Part shown: one piece after another, positions 10,834-23,050 of the stretch | How the letters are laid out: the number at the start of each line of letters is the position of its first letter | Position numbering within the stretch: the stretch's first letter is position 1 | Source: Viscum album | Taxonomy: Eukaryota; Streptophyta; Magnoliopsida; Santalales; Viscaceae | Direction: 5' to 3' | DNA: 64,000 bases | Assembly: GCA_963277665.1 (NCBI GenBank) | Contig: OY728119.1 | Coordinates: forward strand, 315,910,206 to 315,974,205 | Made by a program: the position numbers and the translations under genes | Notes under the pieces: model-generated | What the model was told of the DNA's origin: nothing | The model's database searches: none | Seen by the model: only the letters and a program-made list of their open reading frames with translations

Positions 10834-12059
10834 CCAGAGTCCCCCATAGCCCAAGGGATGGACAATCCGACCTTTTGGTTTCTCAGCTCCCGAATCGCGA
10901 ATCACCCTTTACTCTGCGAACCATGAGCTACGCGAGGTATTATTGCTTCGTGAGGAGCCTCCACACTGTCTCGTTTTGATCCCCTCATCTGAGAGGGATG
11001 CCGTTCGTGAAGCCTAAGGGAATTCATGAAGGAAAGGGATCCCTACGGGGACCCGGGTTGTCGCAAATCATTTATGCGTCGCAAAACACCCCTCTTGTAC
11101 ACGTGATCCACATGCCAAGACAGGATCACTTTACTTCACGAAGCACACTGCTTCACGACACATTGCTTTGTGAGGCACCTATGTTCCATGAGGTAGTGCT
11201 CTGTGAACACCCTTCCACTTAGTAAAGCACCTCCCATTCACACCTCTACCCCATGCTAAGGCTAAGGCACCCCACTTCGTGAAGTACATCCCTTCGCCAG
11301 TTCCCTCCACTACACAGAGCGACCGATCTTCATAAGGCCATTTCCTGTGGACCCCTCTTCTTGAAAATTACTTTTCTCGTGCGACCCTCCAGGTTTGTAC
11401 AATGTGATTTCAAAGTCCCCTGGATGATACCGCTCGTAGCGTTGCTTCGCCTAATGCTTCTTCTCATAGGCACACTAACGGCTATTGCTTCTTCGCATAG
11501 ACACTCTAACATGGACCCCTCGATGTTTTGCTCTGCAACCCACCTTTTACATGGCATTACCAATTCCTTCCCTCCCACAAGGAGGAGAGGGTACCAGTTA
11601 TGTATGTCCTAGGGGTGTGGAGTAAACCCACCCCGTCCGAGCTACATGACATTACACTACCAAGAACCCTCATCCTCAACACATGACGTTAAACTGTGAA
11701 AAAGCCCCGTGCATCTCACGCGCGGTCCCCCCACCTTGGACATTATCCACATCCCCTATCCTCCATAAAGGATGATATCCTCCTTCTAGGAGTGGCGTTT
11801 GTTCGTGGGGGAAGGGAGTTCATCTTGGTGTAAGGACCTAGTCCTTCTTAAGGAAGGTAGCACCCATGCACCTCCATACCTCCCCTCTCCCTCTGCACTT
11901 TTTCTCCCCCGTGCCTCCATCCTGGAATAAGTCTCAGTACCATGGGCTGCCCAAAGCATAATCCCCCCTTCAATTCCCACGGACGCACCCTTCACGACGT
12001 GATTGTCAGGTCTCTGCTGCCTCTTGTTTCTCACACTGAGCATGACTCATGTGGGCTTA

Positions 12060-12740
12060 GAGTAAGCACCGACCCTGACCCCAACCACATCCTTTGTGAA
12101 CTATGAGGACTTTGATCCATGTCAAGGCATGGTACGTTGGAATCCTCCACGAGGTTCAAGCCCACCACCAGTGGACCTCTGGGTTCACCTTCACGTCGGT
12201 TCGCCGACACCGAAATCCTTTGTGAACTATGAGGAATTTGATCCATGTCAAGACATGGTATGTAGGAAGCCTCAAGAGGTTCAATCCCAATACCCATTGG
12301 ACCAAGGTCCACCTTCACATCGGCTCGCTGAGGAAACCCTCCCCGAACTACGAGGACTTTGATCCATTTTATGGCATGGTACGTAGGAGGCCTCCCTGAG
12401 GTTCAAGCCCGTAACCCATTGGACCAAGGTCCCCCTTCATGTCGGTTAACCGACATCCTTTCTAAACTACGGGGTCATTGATCCATGCTAAGGCATGGTA
12501 AGTAGGAAGCCTCCCTGAGGTTCAGGCCCACCATCCATGTAGACCAAGGTCCTTCTTCACGTCGGTTCTCCGACATGCCCCCATCCCGCATGATGTTAAA
12601 TTGAATCCCAATCCAGCGGTAAGTCGTTGTGAGCCCACCATATGGTTGTTCTGACACACCTTCATGTTGTTTCAACAGCCCCTTTTCCATCCAAACTATG
12701 AGGACTTTAATTAATGCTAAGGCATGGTACATCGGAAGTC
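12060..12740 (+). repeat. LTR central tandem array, 5' LTR of A
   Basis: About five units of roughly 120 bp: GAACTATGAGGACTTTGATC, GGCATGGTACGTAGGAAG, GGTTCAAGCCC and then CCTTCACGTCGGTTCNCC. The last block, at 12190, 12314, 12436 and 12556, resembles the 3' end of plant tRNA-Trp, that is, the complement of the PBS at 13499. Confidence 0.75.
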
Positions 12741-13498
12741 TCTTCGAGGCTCAAGACCAAAACCATCGTCTATCTTGATTCTTACCCGGGCTACCACATC
12801 CTGGTGAGGTCATGACCTACTCATTCCCCTCCAAAGTACTCCGGAAGCCGCCCACGTGCTGGCCCCAGTATCGGTGTTCTCTAAAGGGGGTTCTTCAATC
12901 TGATCCACTCTAGCTAGTGTACTAATCAGCCCGATTCATCTTCACTGGACATTAAACTTACGACATACCCTGTGTTAAACAAAGGAAGGTAAGGAAAACC
13001 TTAGATACATGCCAATGACATATGATTCCCCATAGTCGATGTGGGATGCCTCGGGCTTCCGCTCCCTTAAGAAGCCCTATAATAAGGGAAAAAAGACAGG
13101 CATACCAATTCCCCAACGTTCAGACATGTTAATGATTCCATGACATGACTACTCCCCTAACCGAAGGTTGCTTCCATGAATGGACCCCTTGGAATGTCCT
13201 GACAGAAGCATTGTAATTAACCAGCGTCCATGGAAACATGGAACTAGGAAGAGTTTCACGAACAACATATTAAATCTAACAGGGAGACCCGGACTAGATG
13301 ACGAGTTCTGAGGAGGAATCCCCGGAAGGAAGGAATGACATCCCATCATCCTGTTTCGATCAAGGAGAAAATGTCCCTGAACAAGGAGCGATTTCCACCC
13401 ACCATGGGAAGGTGGGAATGTGGGGTAACAAAAAGCCACGCCTATCGCACCCAAGCAGACGGACATGCGTGCCTCAGTGAAAGCCTCAGAAACTGAAA

Positions 13499-13517
13499 TA
13501 GTGAACCCGACGTGAAG
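13499..13517 (+). other. Primer-binding site, tRNA-Trp type
   Basis: TAGTGAACCCGACGTGAAG lies four bases after the LTR. Plant cytosolic tRNA-Trp ends ...TTCACGTCGGGTTCACCA, whose complement is TGGTGAACCCGACGTGAA, so the site matches at all but one of these positions (TGG is now TAG). The tRNA sequence is from memory of plant tRNA-Trp and should be checked against a tRNA set. Confidence 0.7.
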
Positions 13518-13710
13518 TTCTTATCCTCAATACGGAGACTAGTAGTGCTCGAGACATCAATAGATTGATGCGTCACTGGATCCAGCTATCCAGCACCGGG
13601 TCCGGCAAAGCAAATAGCGGGCCCGGTGTAAAACTCACCAGAAGCTGGGGCAGTATAACGTTGGGAATTCCGTTCTGCAATGTTTTCGGTGTGGATCCCT
13701 CTTACCATCC

Positions 13711-15298
13711 ATGGAAGACGGGATGGCTCTGTGGCACTGGTTGTCGATATATTTTCCTCGTAGTGCTGATGAGTTACTCTCCCTGCTTCCCAGGAATCAG
13801 GTTGCTGCTATAGGGACACGATCACCACACACCTGCCTATGTAGGGGCAGGGGAAAGACCAGAACAGCCGCTCTGTGTGGCTCCACTGCTGGCACAACGA
13901 CATCTGCATCGATGAAAGTTGGGTACCCATGCCCCATCTCCCCATCAGAAGTCATCCAACGAAGGGTGATTAACGACCTCATATGTCGTTACGAGGAGGA
14001 GGGAATAATCCCAACCTGGGATATGGCCTGCCTAGACCTAGAGGCATCTAGGACTCACTGTCAATGCCTCCCTCGAGGGCTGTGCAAAGAGCCGCTACTC
14101 CCCACCCCAACATTCAATAGTTTTGGGAGCCTCTCCGCAGAACGCCTTGATGACTCCCTGCCTTACACTGATGAGGTGGGTGACATATGGATCAGCCTGG
14201 TATGAGTCCCGATTCAAGGGCTCCAAGCAAGGGCCCCCACCTGGCCGCGTCAGTGCCGCCACCCGACCATTCCAGAGGAGCAGGTAGGCTATGTGCCTGC
14301 ACCACCCGCACCGGTCCGCCTGACCCGACGCCAGCGTTGGGCCCGAGCTGAGAACACCCTTCAGGGGGTGTTAATGTCAATAGCTACTGTGGCTCGAGCC
14401 ACCACCGACGCATATCAAAAAGTCCCTTCCCACACTGAGCAGGGGCGCTCCTATGACCAATCGGGATCGAGGCCCCAACCACCCCACGGGCTGGCTGGGT
14501 TGACTCCCCAGGTCGCAAGCATGAGTGGTGATCACCATGAACTAACCCGCAGTGATGTCACCTCGTATAGAGGTCCTCCTCGTACCAATATTCTCCAAAG
14601 TGTGGGCCTTCCCAACTCCGAATCTTGTCATGGAGGTATGCCCCGTGCTACCCCCAACCCGAATGAAGGCCTGCCCCACAGCAGTGACACTCAGTGCGGA
14701 TGCCTCTCCCGTGCCCACCACACCGGGTACGAAATTCAGCCTCCTGCCCCTGACCGTAGATGTGAGGGAATTGCCCATCCAGTCCCTCTCCAACGTGGAA
14801 ATCCTCCCTACATTCTCTCTACAGCTGGAAAAGGTCTTCCTCGCCCTAAAAACCAAAGGGGTGAAGGTCATCCTCGCTCCACTCGCACCAAGCATGGAGG
14901 TCCTCCCCATGATCCCGCCAGTTCCGATAGAGGTTTCTCCCACTCAGGTGATGTTCATGGAGGTCTTCCCCATGTCCCCTTCGACATTTGTCTCAGTGGT
15001 CCTCGCAACCCGGCTGTCTCAAGTTTAATTCCTCTCCACCCTGACACCAGCGTGGCCCCAAGACTACATTTCGGCATTCAGCCTTGTCCCGAGGAACCGC
15101 CTAGGGGCAGGAAGGCGGGTCGTCACTGCCACAAGAAGAATCTTGGGAAGGCCCGAATGGAGATCAAACCATCCCGCTTCTCAGATTCTGAAGCAGAATA
15201 CGACTTAGTAGTGGAATCCTCCCCTTGTTCCTCCGTGTCAAGGATCGGGGCAGGAACAAGGCATGTTAGCCTCATCCTTCCAAAATGTGAAGTACACC
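13711..15298 (+). pseudogene. Element A polyprotein, pre-gag region (N-terminal half)
   Basis: A long frame upstream of gag, split by the CACTA insertion. It opens at ATG 13711 (MEDGMALWHWL), has one stop at 14203-14205, then stays open from there to the insertion point. Residues encoded by about 14570-15010 form degenerate 11-15-residue repeats rich in Gly, Pro and His (GLPH, GGPPH, GGLPHVP), a low-complexity linker. The frame is the same as that of gag and protease downstream, and the CACTA plus its 3-base duplication is a multiple of three, so the frame continues at 30893. An extra ORF upstream of gag is typical of Ogre-type Tat elements; I recognise no domain in it. Confidence 0.55.
15296..15298. 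repeat. CACTA target-site duplication, left (ACC)
   Basis: ACC here and at 30890-30892 flank the TIRs. A 3-bp duplication is the hallmark of CACTA (En/Spm) transposition. Confidence 0.85.
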
Positions 15299-15323
15299 CA
15301 CTACTAGAAATTTAAGCTATAGC
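15299..15323 (+). repeat. CACTA terminal inverted repeat, left
   Basis: Fifteen identical bases followed by AA (GG at the other end), then GCTATAGC; the match to the right TIR ends about base 25. A degenerate subterminal GGTTCGTGGCTATA motif follows at 15350. Confidence 0.85.
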
Positions 15324-15429
15324 ACCAGACCTATATACATGGTTTTGTAGGTTCGTGGCTATAACTTCTCTATATCCATGATTGAGTGAACCCACGTGGC
15401 TAAAATGTTCCGTCTCTCTTTTTTTTTCT

Positions 15430-15890
15430 CTAAAATTATTTAGGTTCCTCCTCCCTCCCCTCCCCGATACATTCTGGGCGCGACCTCAGATATCCTCCGA
15501 CACCCTCTTCCCCGATACTCCTAGATCTTCACGGCGGTGCCCTCCTCCCCGATACCCTCTGCGCGCAACCCTCCGAACCCTCAACCTTCATGGAAGTTCC
15601 CTCCTCCCCAATACCCTCTGCGCACAACCCTCCTTCCCCGATGGTTCCCATCACAACTTCTCCTCTCCCTGATCCTCCTCCACTGACGGTGCCCCTCGTG
15701 ACGATGACCCTCGCAACAGTGCCCCTCGCTGCCACCAAACAAGGCAACCCCACCAGAATCTCTCATCTCCGATTCTCCTCCCCAGACACTGCCACCAAAT
15801 GTGGGACACATCAACTATCCCCACCGACACTGCTCCTAGGTGGCCTCCCCAGCTCCTCCGACGCAGCCAACCCACTTCCGGTGATCCTCC
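15430..15890 (+). repeat. C-rich tandem array in CACTA 5' region
   Basis: Imperfect repeats of CTCCTCCCCGATACCCTCTG plus CGCGCAACCCTCC-type blocks. Proline-rich ORFs here (for example 15590-15913) follow from the composition; I find no domain and do not call a gene. On the minus strand the runs of G could form G-quadruplexes. Confidence 0.6.
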
Positions 15891-15914
15891 TCCTCCTTGT
15901 TATAAATAATTAGG

Positions 15915-18050
15915 GGTTCATTATTTTGTTATCAGTTATTCATAGCTATGTTGTATCAAATCTATACACTTGTTTTGACATTTAATGAAATTATACCTTC
16001 AATATCTCTTACTGAAACAGTTATTCTTGGATTGAGGTAGGTATTTTTGGGTATTTACTTTAATTATCATGTCATTTTGAGCTTGGTGTTTTCTAAAACT
16101 TTTTTTATCAAAGTAAATCAATATTTAATAGATATTGTGGGTTTGAAAAGTGTTATAAATGTTTTTCTCTCTTGGAATAAAGGTTTTATAATGATTTTAT
16201 AAATTTTAATTAATTGGTTTAAATGAAAAGCATTTGTGGGAATGCCTATATGGCTTTTTTTAAAACAATTTATATAACAAAAGGTATTTAAACCCATTTG
16301 GGTATTGGTATGATTTTCAAGGATTTTTTGAAATAAAATTGGTTTAATGGATTTTAAAATGACTTTAATGAAAAGGTATTTGGTTTTATAAATGATTTTA
16401 AGTGTGGTTTCACATAGAATAGTTATAAATAAGGTGATAAAGTCAGTTTTTAAATGGTCGAAATGACTTGGAATTCCTAGTTGGTTTCTGAAAATACATA
16501 TTTTCACTTTATATAACATATTTTTATAATGAGTATCTAACCATCGATTATTCCCCTTGTTTTGATTATGCCTGATTTGAATTGTGGCTCTCTAAGAGGG
16601 ATATTTTGTTCTATTTTTGATATGGATGAAGTGAAAGGAGTTATGTCTTGTGAGGGAGTTGATGTTTGAGGTGAGATGAGATTTATTTAAAATAATTTTG
16701 TATCGATTCTTGTGATTCTTTCAATTTTCTACCTCGACAAGATTGATTTATCATGGGAACTTAGGTAAATAATGGAATGTCTAGCGGCATGTGATTCTAG
16801 CTTAGTGTATGTTAGCTGGATAATGCCCTAGGAGATTAGCACCCTACCAGGGGTCTATTTTATATGTGGAGAGACCTAAAAGGGGAAGCTGAAGGGGATG
16901 ATCTGATTTCACATAGGGTCCCAATGAGTAATATGATGAACTAGGTCTAGTATCACCCATTCTAGAGCCTAATGAGTTTCCCATAATGTCTATAATTCTT
17001 TGAATATTGATTAAAGGATCTCATCCCATGCCTTATTTGTATCCCCACTATTACTTCAATTATTTATTATTATCAATTTCCCATTGATATCTTAGTGCAT
17101 GTTATGTTTCTATATTCCATTTCAGTTATGGTTTTGGTTTATATTCAAACTGAATTAAAAAATAGTTTTGGAAGTATATTATTAAAGAAAATAATGTTTG
17201 ATTTAAAGGTGTGGTTTTGAGATATGGATTTGGAAAAAAGGGAAAAGGATTATTTCTCTTTTAATGGATTTGAAAATCCTTTTTTCCTTAGTTTGAAAGC
17301 ATTTCCTTTTAAAATGAAAATGGAAGTTGTTTTATAAAATAAGTTATGGAATGTTTCACTTTTTCTTTACACCATCTTGTGAAAAACCTATTCACTACTT
17401 ATATTTTAAGCTATCATTAATAAAACGTCTTTTCAAAGGAATTATAAAAACTCCTTAGTGAAAAACTACTAGGCACAAGTTGGTTCACATCGTGCATACA
17501 CCAATGGGTATATGAAAATTTCATGTTTACTTTCAATAGCCCATATTATGTTCATTTACCTTGGTTAATGTTTTAGTTGGTCTGATGATAGATGGTATAG
17601 GATGGTATGGGGGATTGTGGGTCATAAGGAGATAGTTATTAGTGATATAGGTTTGGTCATATTTTTGGATGTTTATATATAATCCTTGTTGGCCCAGATA
17701 TTTCTTTTAGTTTTTTATATACTTGGGATTCTTCTAATTACTTTATTATGTGATGATGTGATTTACCTTTTATTATTTCTAAAATATTATACTATGTTTG
17801 ATTGTTTCATTTATATTGAAACTATTTATTTTGTGCATGAGTGACCGATGTATAGATGAGTGATGTTGGATTTATGGGTGGAGTCCTTGATGTGGTTATT
17901 CATATTTAGATGGTGAAACCATTACCAATGTTTATACATTGATAACTTAAAACTTGTCACCATCCAACAACAATCAGAGACATTATTTGGTCTTTGTAGA
18001 GATCCGGGTTGGGTGACATGTCTGGTTGATCTGGGCCAGTTCATTACAAA
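15915..18050. other. AT-rich CACTA interior, possible decayed LTR
   Basis: AT-rich, no gene. The last part (about 17960-18050) resembles the end of a plant gypsy LTR (GGGTTGGGTGACATG...) and is followed by an iMet-type PBS-like sequence, TGGTATTAGAG (18052-18062; canonical TGGTATCAGAG). The LTR 5' edge and a partner LTR were not found. Confidence 0.35.
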
Positions 18051-18051
18051 A

Positions 18052-18062
18052 TGGTATTAGAG
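18052..18062 (+). other. Possible iMet-type primer-binding site remnant
   Basis: TGGTATTAGAG differs by one base from the common plant PBS complementary to initiator tRNA-Met. No gag or pol follows in frame; 18063-19230 is AT-rich, non-coding and shows nothing else I can name. Confidence 0.35.
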
Positions 18063-19236
18063 GATTCTCTTATTATTTAGAGTGCATATTAGTATAAAGA
18101 AGATATGATCATCATTGGGACTCAATAGGTAGGTCACGAGTAGTTTATTGATCACCACTTTTCATAACAAAACTTGAGTTTTTATGGGTAGTTGTTATTT
18201 CAATATTTGATGTGGATTCTAGTTTTAATTATTTTGATAATGATGATTAGATCCCCATCGAGTTATATCAGATACTTTGGGGGATTTCTTTATGAATTGG
18301 GATGAAATTAGGAAGGAACCAAAGCATCATCATCATCTCACTTGTTCTTAAAAAATATATAGAGCCTACGTGTGTGGTCTTAGAAAATTTTCAGATGCTA
18401 TTGTCTGATTGGTGTATGGTCTGCTAAACCATGTGGCCAAGTCATGCACATCTTTTCATCAATTTTGGATTTATTTTTTAATCCTATTTTGATTTTCAAT
18501 GGATCCTAAGGAAATTTAAACCCTGGGAGATGGATCAAAGGAAGTTTTACTGATTTTTTGTGTTATTGTAATGGATTTTGTATGTTGTCCCACATTATGG
18601 TTTGTTTTTGTTTGGTGCTTAAATTTTTAAGTACAGAAGTACATTTATTGAAATTTTTTTGATTCCAAAACCGGTTTTGGGGGCTTATTTGTAAAGTATT
18701 TTGAATATCATATATAATTTTTTCAAGAGTAGTAAGGTTTAAAAAGAAATTGGGAAATAATTTAAAATGAAAATACATTTCATGAAGTATTTTAATTTAA
18801 AACCTTTTCCGTGATTAATTTAAAAATGGGACTCACTGGTGTTTTGGATTAAAAAAAACATGTTTTATTATTTGTTTTTACTTTCACACGATGCTTTTAA
18901 AGTGTTTGATTACATTATATAATTTGGGAAATGTTTTAAAACGAAATTGGATTTTAGGAAACTTTTTGGTCTTATGATGAAATTCATGAGGTGTTTTGAA
19001 AATAGAGGAGAACTTTATGAAGTTTGAGTGACATTTTATTTTAAATAAGTTCATGATTATCAAATCTGGTGTTAATATTTTTTAAAATTCTATACTTGGG
19101 AAGTTGTAATTTTACCCTATGAAATGGGTTTTGTATTTTTTTATGGAAGTGAGATTCTTTTCAATGTTCTTTTCTTTTTGAAATGAGTTTTCATACTTCT
19201 TTTTAAAATGTGGGTATTTTTAAGAAAGATATTTTT

Positions 19237-19402
19237 AGACAGGTGGGGGTTAAATGGGGTCGGGGTGGGGTAGGGGGGGTGTTGGTGCAGGGGAAGGGGG
19301 GTGCTGGTGCAGGGTGGGTGGTACAGGGGAGCTGGGGATGTGCAGGGGGGGCTAGGGATGTGAAGGGTGGGTGGTGCTGGGGAAGGGGGTAGGGGGGTGT
19401 GC
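19237..19402 (+). repeat. G-rich minisatellite 1
   Basis: Runs such as GGGGTAGGGGGGGTG with GGTGCAGGG units. Low complexity; overlapping glycine-rich reading frames are not coding. Strong G-quadruplex potential on the plus strand. Confidence 0.8.
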
Positions 19403-19439
19403 AGGCCTTCCTGATTCTTTGGAGGGAGTTATATAATTT

Positions 19440-19713
19440 GGTATTTCTTTCACCGTCAGTTAACCATTTAACTTTATAAACTTGCTTTCACATGTTGTCC
19501 TTAAAAGTGAGCAATGAATTGAGATTGACCGCAATGTTTATTTCTTGTGTGGGATCAGTGTGGAGGTCATAGTTGGTGTTTCTATTTTGGATATCATCGA
19601 GTTCTTTCTCAAGAAGAGTAATTTCATTGTTAACTTGTTTGGCTTTGGTGTTACACAAAGATTTGAGAGCCTGTTTGAGGTGTTTTAGTTTGAGGTTGCA
19701 AGTAAAGGCATTA
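19440..19713 (-). pseudogene. LINE ORF2 fragment (downstream piece)
   Basis: The minus strand encodes a stretch including LKLKHLKQALKSLC and later ITLLEKELDDIQNRN, like the region just after the endonuclease in plant L1-type LINE ORF2 proteins. It is separated from the endonuclease piece (21030-22060) by an insertion-like block (19714 to about 21020). It ends in a stop near 19489. No reverse transcriptase is present. Confidence 0.5.
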
Positions 19714-21020
19714 TGTAGGACCCCAGGACACCCTAAGAGGGGAGGGGTGAATCAGGGTGTCAATGTTTTGTTTTAAAAACAGGGATCTTGTTCCCACATT
19801 GGTAGGATCTGGTTAAACCTATATGATGAATATTATCAGCAATGAAACATTCACATGCAAAGAGATGACACAACAATTTTTCTTGGTTGACCGCTAATGG
19901 CTACGTCCAAGGAGCATACGCCGACAAGTTTTCGGTCTTACCAAATTCCACTAATCTTCAATAGTTGTGGATTACAATGGTTCAGGAATATTCACTCTGT
20001 CCTAGGCTCACTACCTTTACAAAGGTTTAGGGATAGCTCACTGCTTCCCTCGGGTCACTCCCGTTGACTCCCCCTGGCTCACTACCCTTGGTGAAGTCAC
20101 ACTCAGTTTATAGACGTGAAGGTCTTTTCATCATTGCAAAAGAATGAATCCTATTTTGAATGTACATAATCCGTTGAAGTCCAACTTTCACTTGTATACT
20201 AATCCCACTTTGCACCGAAGGTATCGGGCAATCTTCCAGATGTCGTGTAGCTCCAAAAGGTCCGGCGTACAACAACCTCACCTGGCGTGCTTCTCCAAGA
20301 CCGGCGCGCAAGTTTCAAGAATGGCGTAAAATTAACTTGTGCGGTACAAAATTGGCACGTAGGTGACACCAGCACACTTGCACGACACTACCTCCTTCAA
20401 CTCCAAACTTGAGCAACTCTACACCTTTAACTATCAAACCGCCTTGGTCGCGCAACCAACAACCGGCGCGCAACCTCTACTTGCGCGACCCAACAACCAC
20501 ATGCACGACTCAACCACTTGCGAGAAGAGATCTTGAAAAATATATAATAATTATACTTCATTACAAATTAGGTGGGGTGGTCCTCTATTTATAGGCAAAC
20601 TGGACCCCCTGCGTGGTGGCGCGCAAGCGTTCTCACGTCGCGCAAGTCCTGGCGTGCAGCTCTAACCGCCCTAGCCTCTATCGATCTACTCAGTTGCATG
20701 ATCACCCCAATACTTGCGCGACCTACTTTCCTTTGCCATATTTTGAAGTTCTGATCATCAAGAATAACCGACGTGCAAGTTTCCAAACCTCCTAGACATC
20801 GGCGTGCAAGTCCTTTCTCAGCACACATGTCACTTGCGCGACCAGCTCAAAACTTGTGCGGCCTTTATCCCTTTGCAATGATTCCATGTTCTGATCTTGA
20901 AAAACATATGGTGCACAAGTTTCCTCTCCTTTAAGTAAACGGCGTGCAAGTCCCTTTTCCAAAAACACTTTTCTCCATTTGTTGATTTTCAGGCCAAAAA
21001 ATTTGACAAACACTGGGAAA
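19714..21020. mobile_element. Probable solo LTR or short retroelement inserted in the LINE
   Basis: It starts TGTAGGACCCCAGGACACCC followed by GGGGAGGGGTGAATCAGGG, a start I associate with plant copia-type LTRs, and then an ATGGCTACGTCC-type block. It is full of TTGCGCGACC/GGCGTGCAAG motifs. It has no ORF of note. The left edge is supported by the interruption of the LINE frame; a candidate duplication CATTA precedes it, but I could not find a clean right edge or a matching duplication. Confidence 0.4.
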
Positions 21021-21029
21021 TGACACCAC

Positions 21030-23050
21030 CTTCAATATTGTTGTCTGCTTGAACTGTATGATCACTTTGCTAGTACAAATTCAGAACTTCCACTTTGGAT
21101 TGAAAACAAACACAAACCATACTCCAAGTCATGAATAGAAGACCATGGTTTAAACAAATTATTGGTATGAGATATTGAGGACTACAATTTTTGGATGACA
21201 TGATTTCATTCTTCATCAGAGAGCTTCAAATTATTGAAGAGGAAGGGTAACCTATGTTTCATGTCTTTGGAGGAAATGTTTACCATGATAGGATTATGAT
21301 CATAGTTCAGTATGTAAAGATTGATGCTAGAGATAGTGTCGTATTTATCTAGAGCTGGGACATTCGTAAAGGCACTGTCCAATCTGGAAGCAACCACTTT
21401 ATTGTAATGTCTTCTATACCAGGTGTATTTCGCACCAGTGAGATGAATATCAATAATATTGTTGCCCTCAATCAAGGCTTTAAATTCTATCATGGAGATA
21501 GAGGTGTGAGATGGGCCAATTTTTTCACTTGAATTAATAATAACATTAAAGTATCCCATAAAAACCAGGGGGTATTCGTGTTAGTTCCTAAATAAGAGGG
21601 GTCATTCCAAATAATTACTCATTCTTGGTATTTATTCTATTCATAAACAAAGGAGTAGTAAATATGAGTACCATCAATATTAAAGGTGCAAGTGAGAATC
21701 TGATCAGAGATACTAAAAACATTAAAATCCTATAAAGATGAATGCGAAAAAATCAATAAAGAATCAGCATTTACATTATTATTGATTGCACCAGAAAATA
21801 TATAATTGTGTTGACACAAGTGAGAATATTTAGAGGAGAAATAGATTTTTTGTTCCGCAATAGAAAAAATAATAGGGTGATGCATCTTAACCATTCTTTT
21901 CAAAACATTGAAGGTGTCAGAGTTGGCAATACCCTGAAAATTCCAAAAAAGGATCTTTATTTAAACCTGTGTTTGGAGTTAACTCCCTTTTTTCTTTTTT
22001 CTAGATCCTTTATTTCTAGTATACCTTCTAACCACTTGAGTATTAGTGGTCCTTTCTTGTTATTTGTGAGAAATGTCATTGTTCTTATTTTTGGGTTCTT
22101 TTATTTGTGTAGTCATATTTGAATATGTGGTATCCTTTGAGCCTGGAGATAGGTCATTGATACTTTGAGATACTATGATTTTAGACATTCTAGCACAATC
22201 TGCATTTAATAAAATAACGGGATTGAAATTACCTTGAACCTTTGTATCCACTGTTGATAGCGGCTTGACAAAGTTGTATGATAGTCTTTGTTTCTGTTCC
22301 AGGGAGTTCTTATTTTCCTGCATATGGATCGGTTCTAGCACAACAGGTAGACTATCATGTAGAACAGGTTCTAATGGCATGTTAACATATGCAGTAAAAT
22401 CAGTACATAGGGTTTGTGTCTCGGGTTGAACAACCATGTTGAGAGAGACAGTGTGAGCAGAGGGAGTTGAAAAATCATGCGTTTTGGTTTCATTCCTCTT
22501 TTTGATAGTGGTAGCACTTGGAGTTAAATCCGGGTCAATATTTCTAGTGTTTTTTACAGCATTAAGGTTTGGGTTAGTGGTGTTCAGATCACATAAGTGT
22601 AATGAAGCAGAATCATCAGAGAAAACATTAGTACACAAGTCTGTGGAACACTTGGAACTAAGCAGTAAATTGCTGACGTTTTGACCATAGAGCATATTTT
22701 CAGACTTCATAGAATAATCTCCACTAGCAAGAGTGGGAGGAGTAGGCGTACATGGGATAGGTGGATCCAAAGTATACTTCTATTTGATAGAGTTTAGATG
22801 GATTTGCTTCTACTACTGGGGGTCTTTAAAAATCTGCATATGTTTGGGTACTAGAACTGAAGGTGTATTGTTATGTAGGACAGGTTCCATGTTCTTTATC
22901 TTGTCTACATTAGTGAAGGATTTTTCCTGCTCAGTGGATAACCTAATAGTGTCTAGGACCAGATTTTTAATTTCAATTAAGAGGCTTTGATCATTAATCA
23001 AATTGTCTTGTTCTTCAACATCATCTGACCAGCTAAGAACAATGTATAAT
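21030..23050 (-). pseudogene. LINE fragment: ORF1 tail and ORF2 endonuclease
   Basis: Minus strand. A 236-codon Ser/Thr/Asn-rich open frame (22060-22770) has the character of the ORF1 linker of plant L1 elements. Downstream, broken frames show the start of an apurinic endonuclease domain, then an open piece at 21206-21559 with GYFNVIINSSEKIG (canonical GDFN, Asp replaced by Tyr), GAKYTWYRR and ASRLDSAFTN, which are conserved in LINE endonucleases. Multiple stops separate the pieces. Plant L1-like affiliation is inferred from these motifs. It is carried inside the CACTA element. Confidence 0.6.

Larger units (their letters stand above)
10442..13494 (+). repeat. 5' LTR of element A
   Basis: It starts TGTTGGTGCCAAAATG and aligns along its length with 56090-59167. 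The 3' edge is placed at 13494, where homology to the 3' LTR (ending AGAAACA) stops just before the PBS; the terminal A is a T here. It holds a four-unit U3 array, a TATA box, a central array of about five units and a conserved ATGACTCAT block (about 12045). Short ORFs inside are not coding. Confidence 0.85.

Noticed and set aside
10398..10865. 155-codon minus-strand ORF at the 5' LTR
   Set aside because: Read across the U3 units, in parallel with a second phase.
12390..12415. tRNA gene or Pol III promoter (GGTTCAAGCCC box-B-like)
   Set aside because: No cloverleaf and no box A at a proper distance; it is a part of the LTR repeat unit.
14552..15028. Alternative 158-codon frame and 133-codon antisense frame in pre-gag
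   Set aside because: The 14293-15298 frame is collinear with gag and continues past the CACTA; the others are shadows of its internal repeats.
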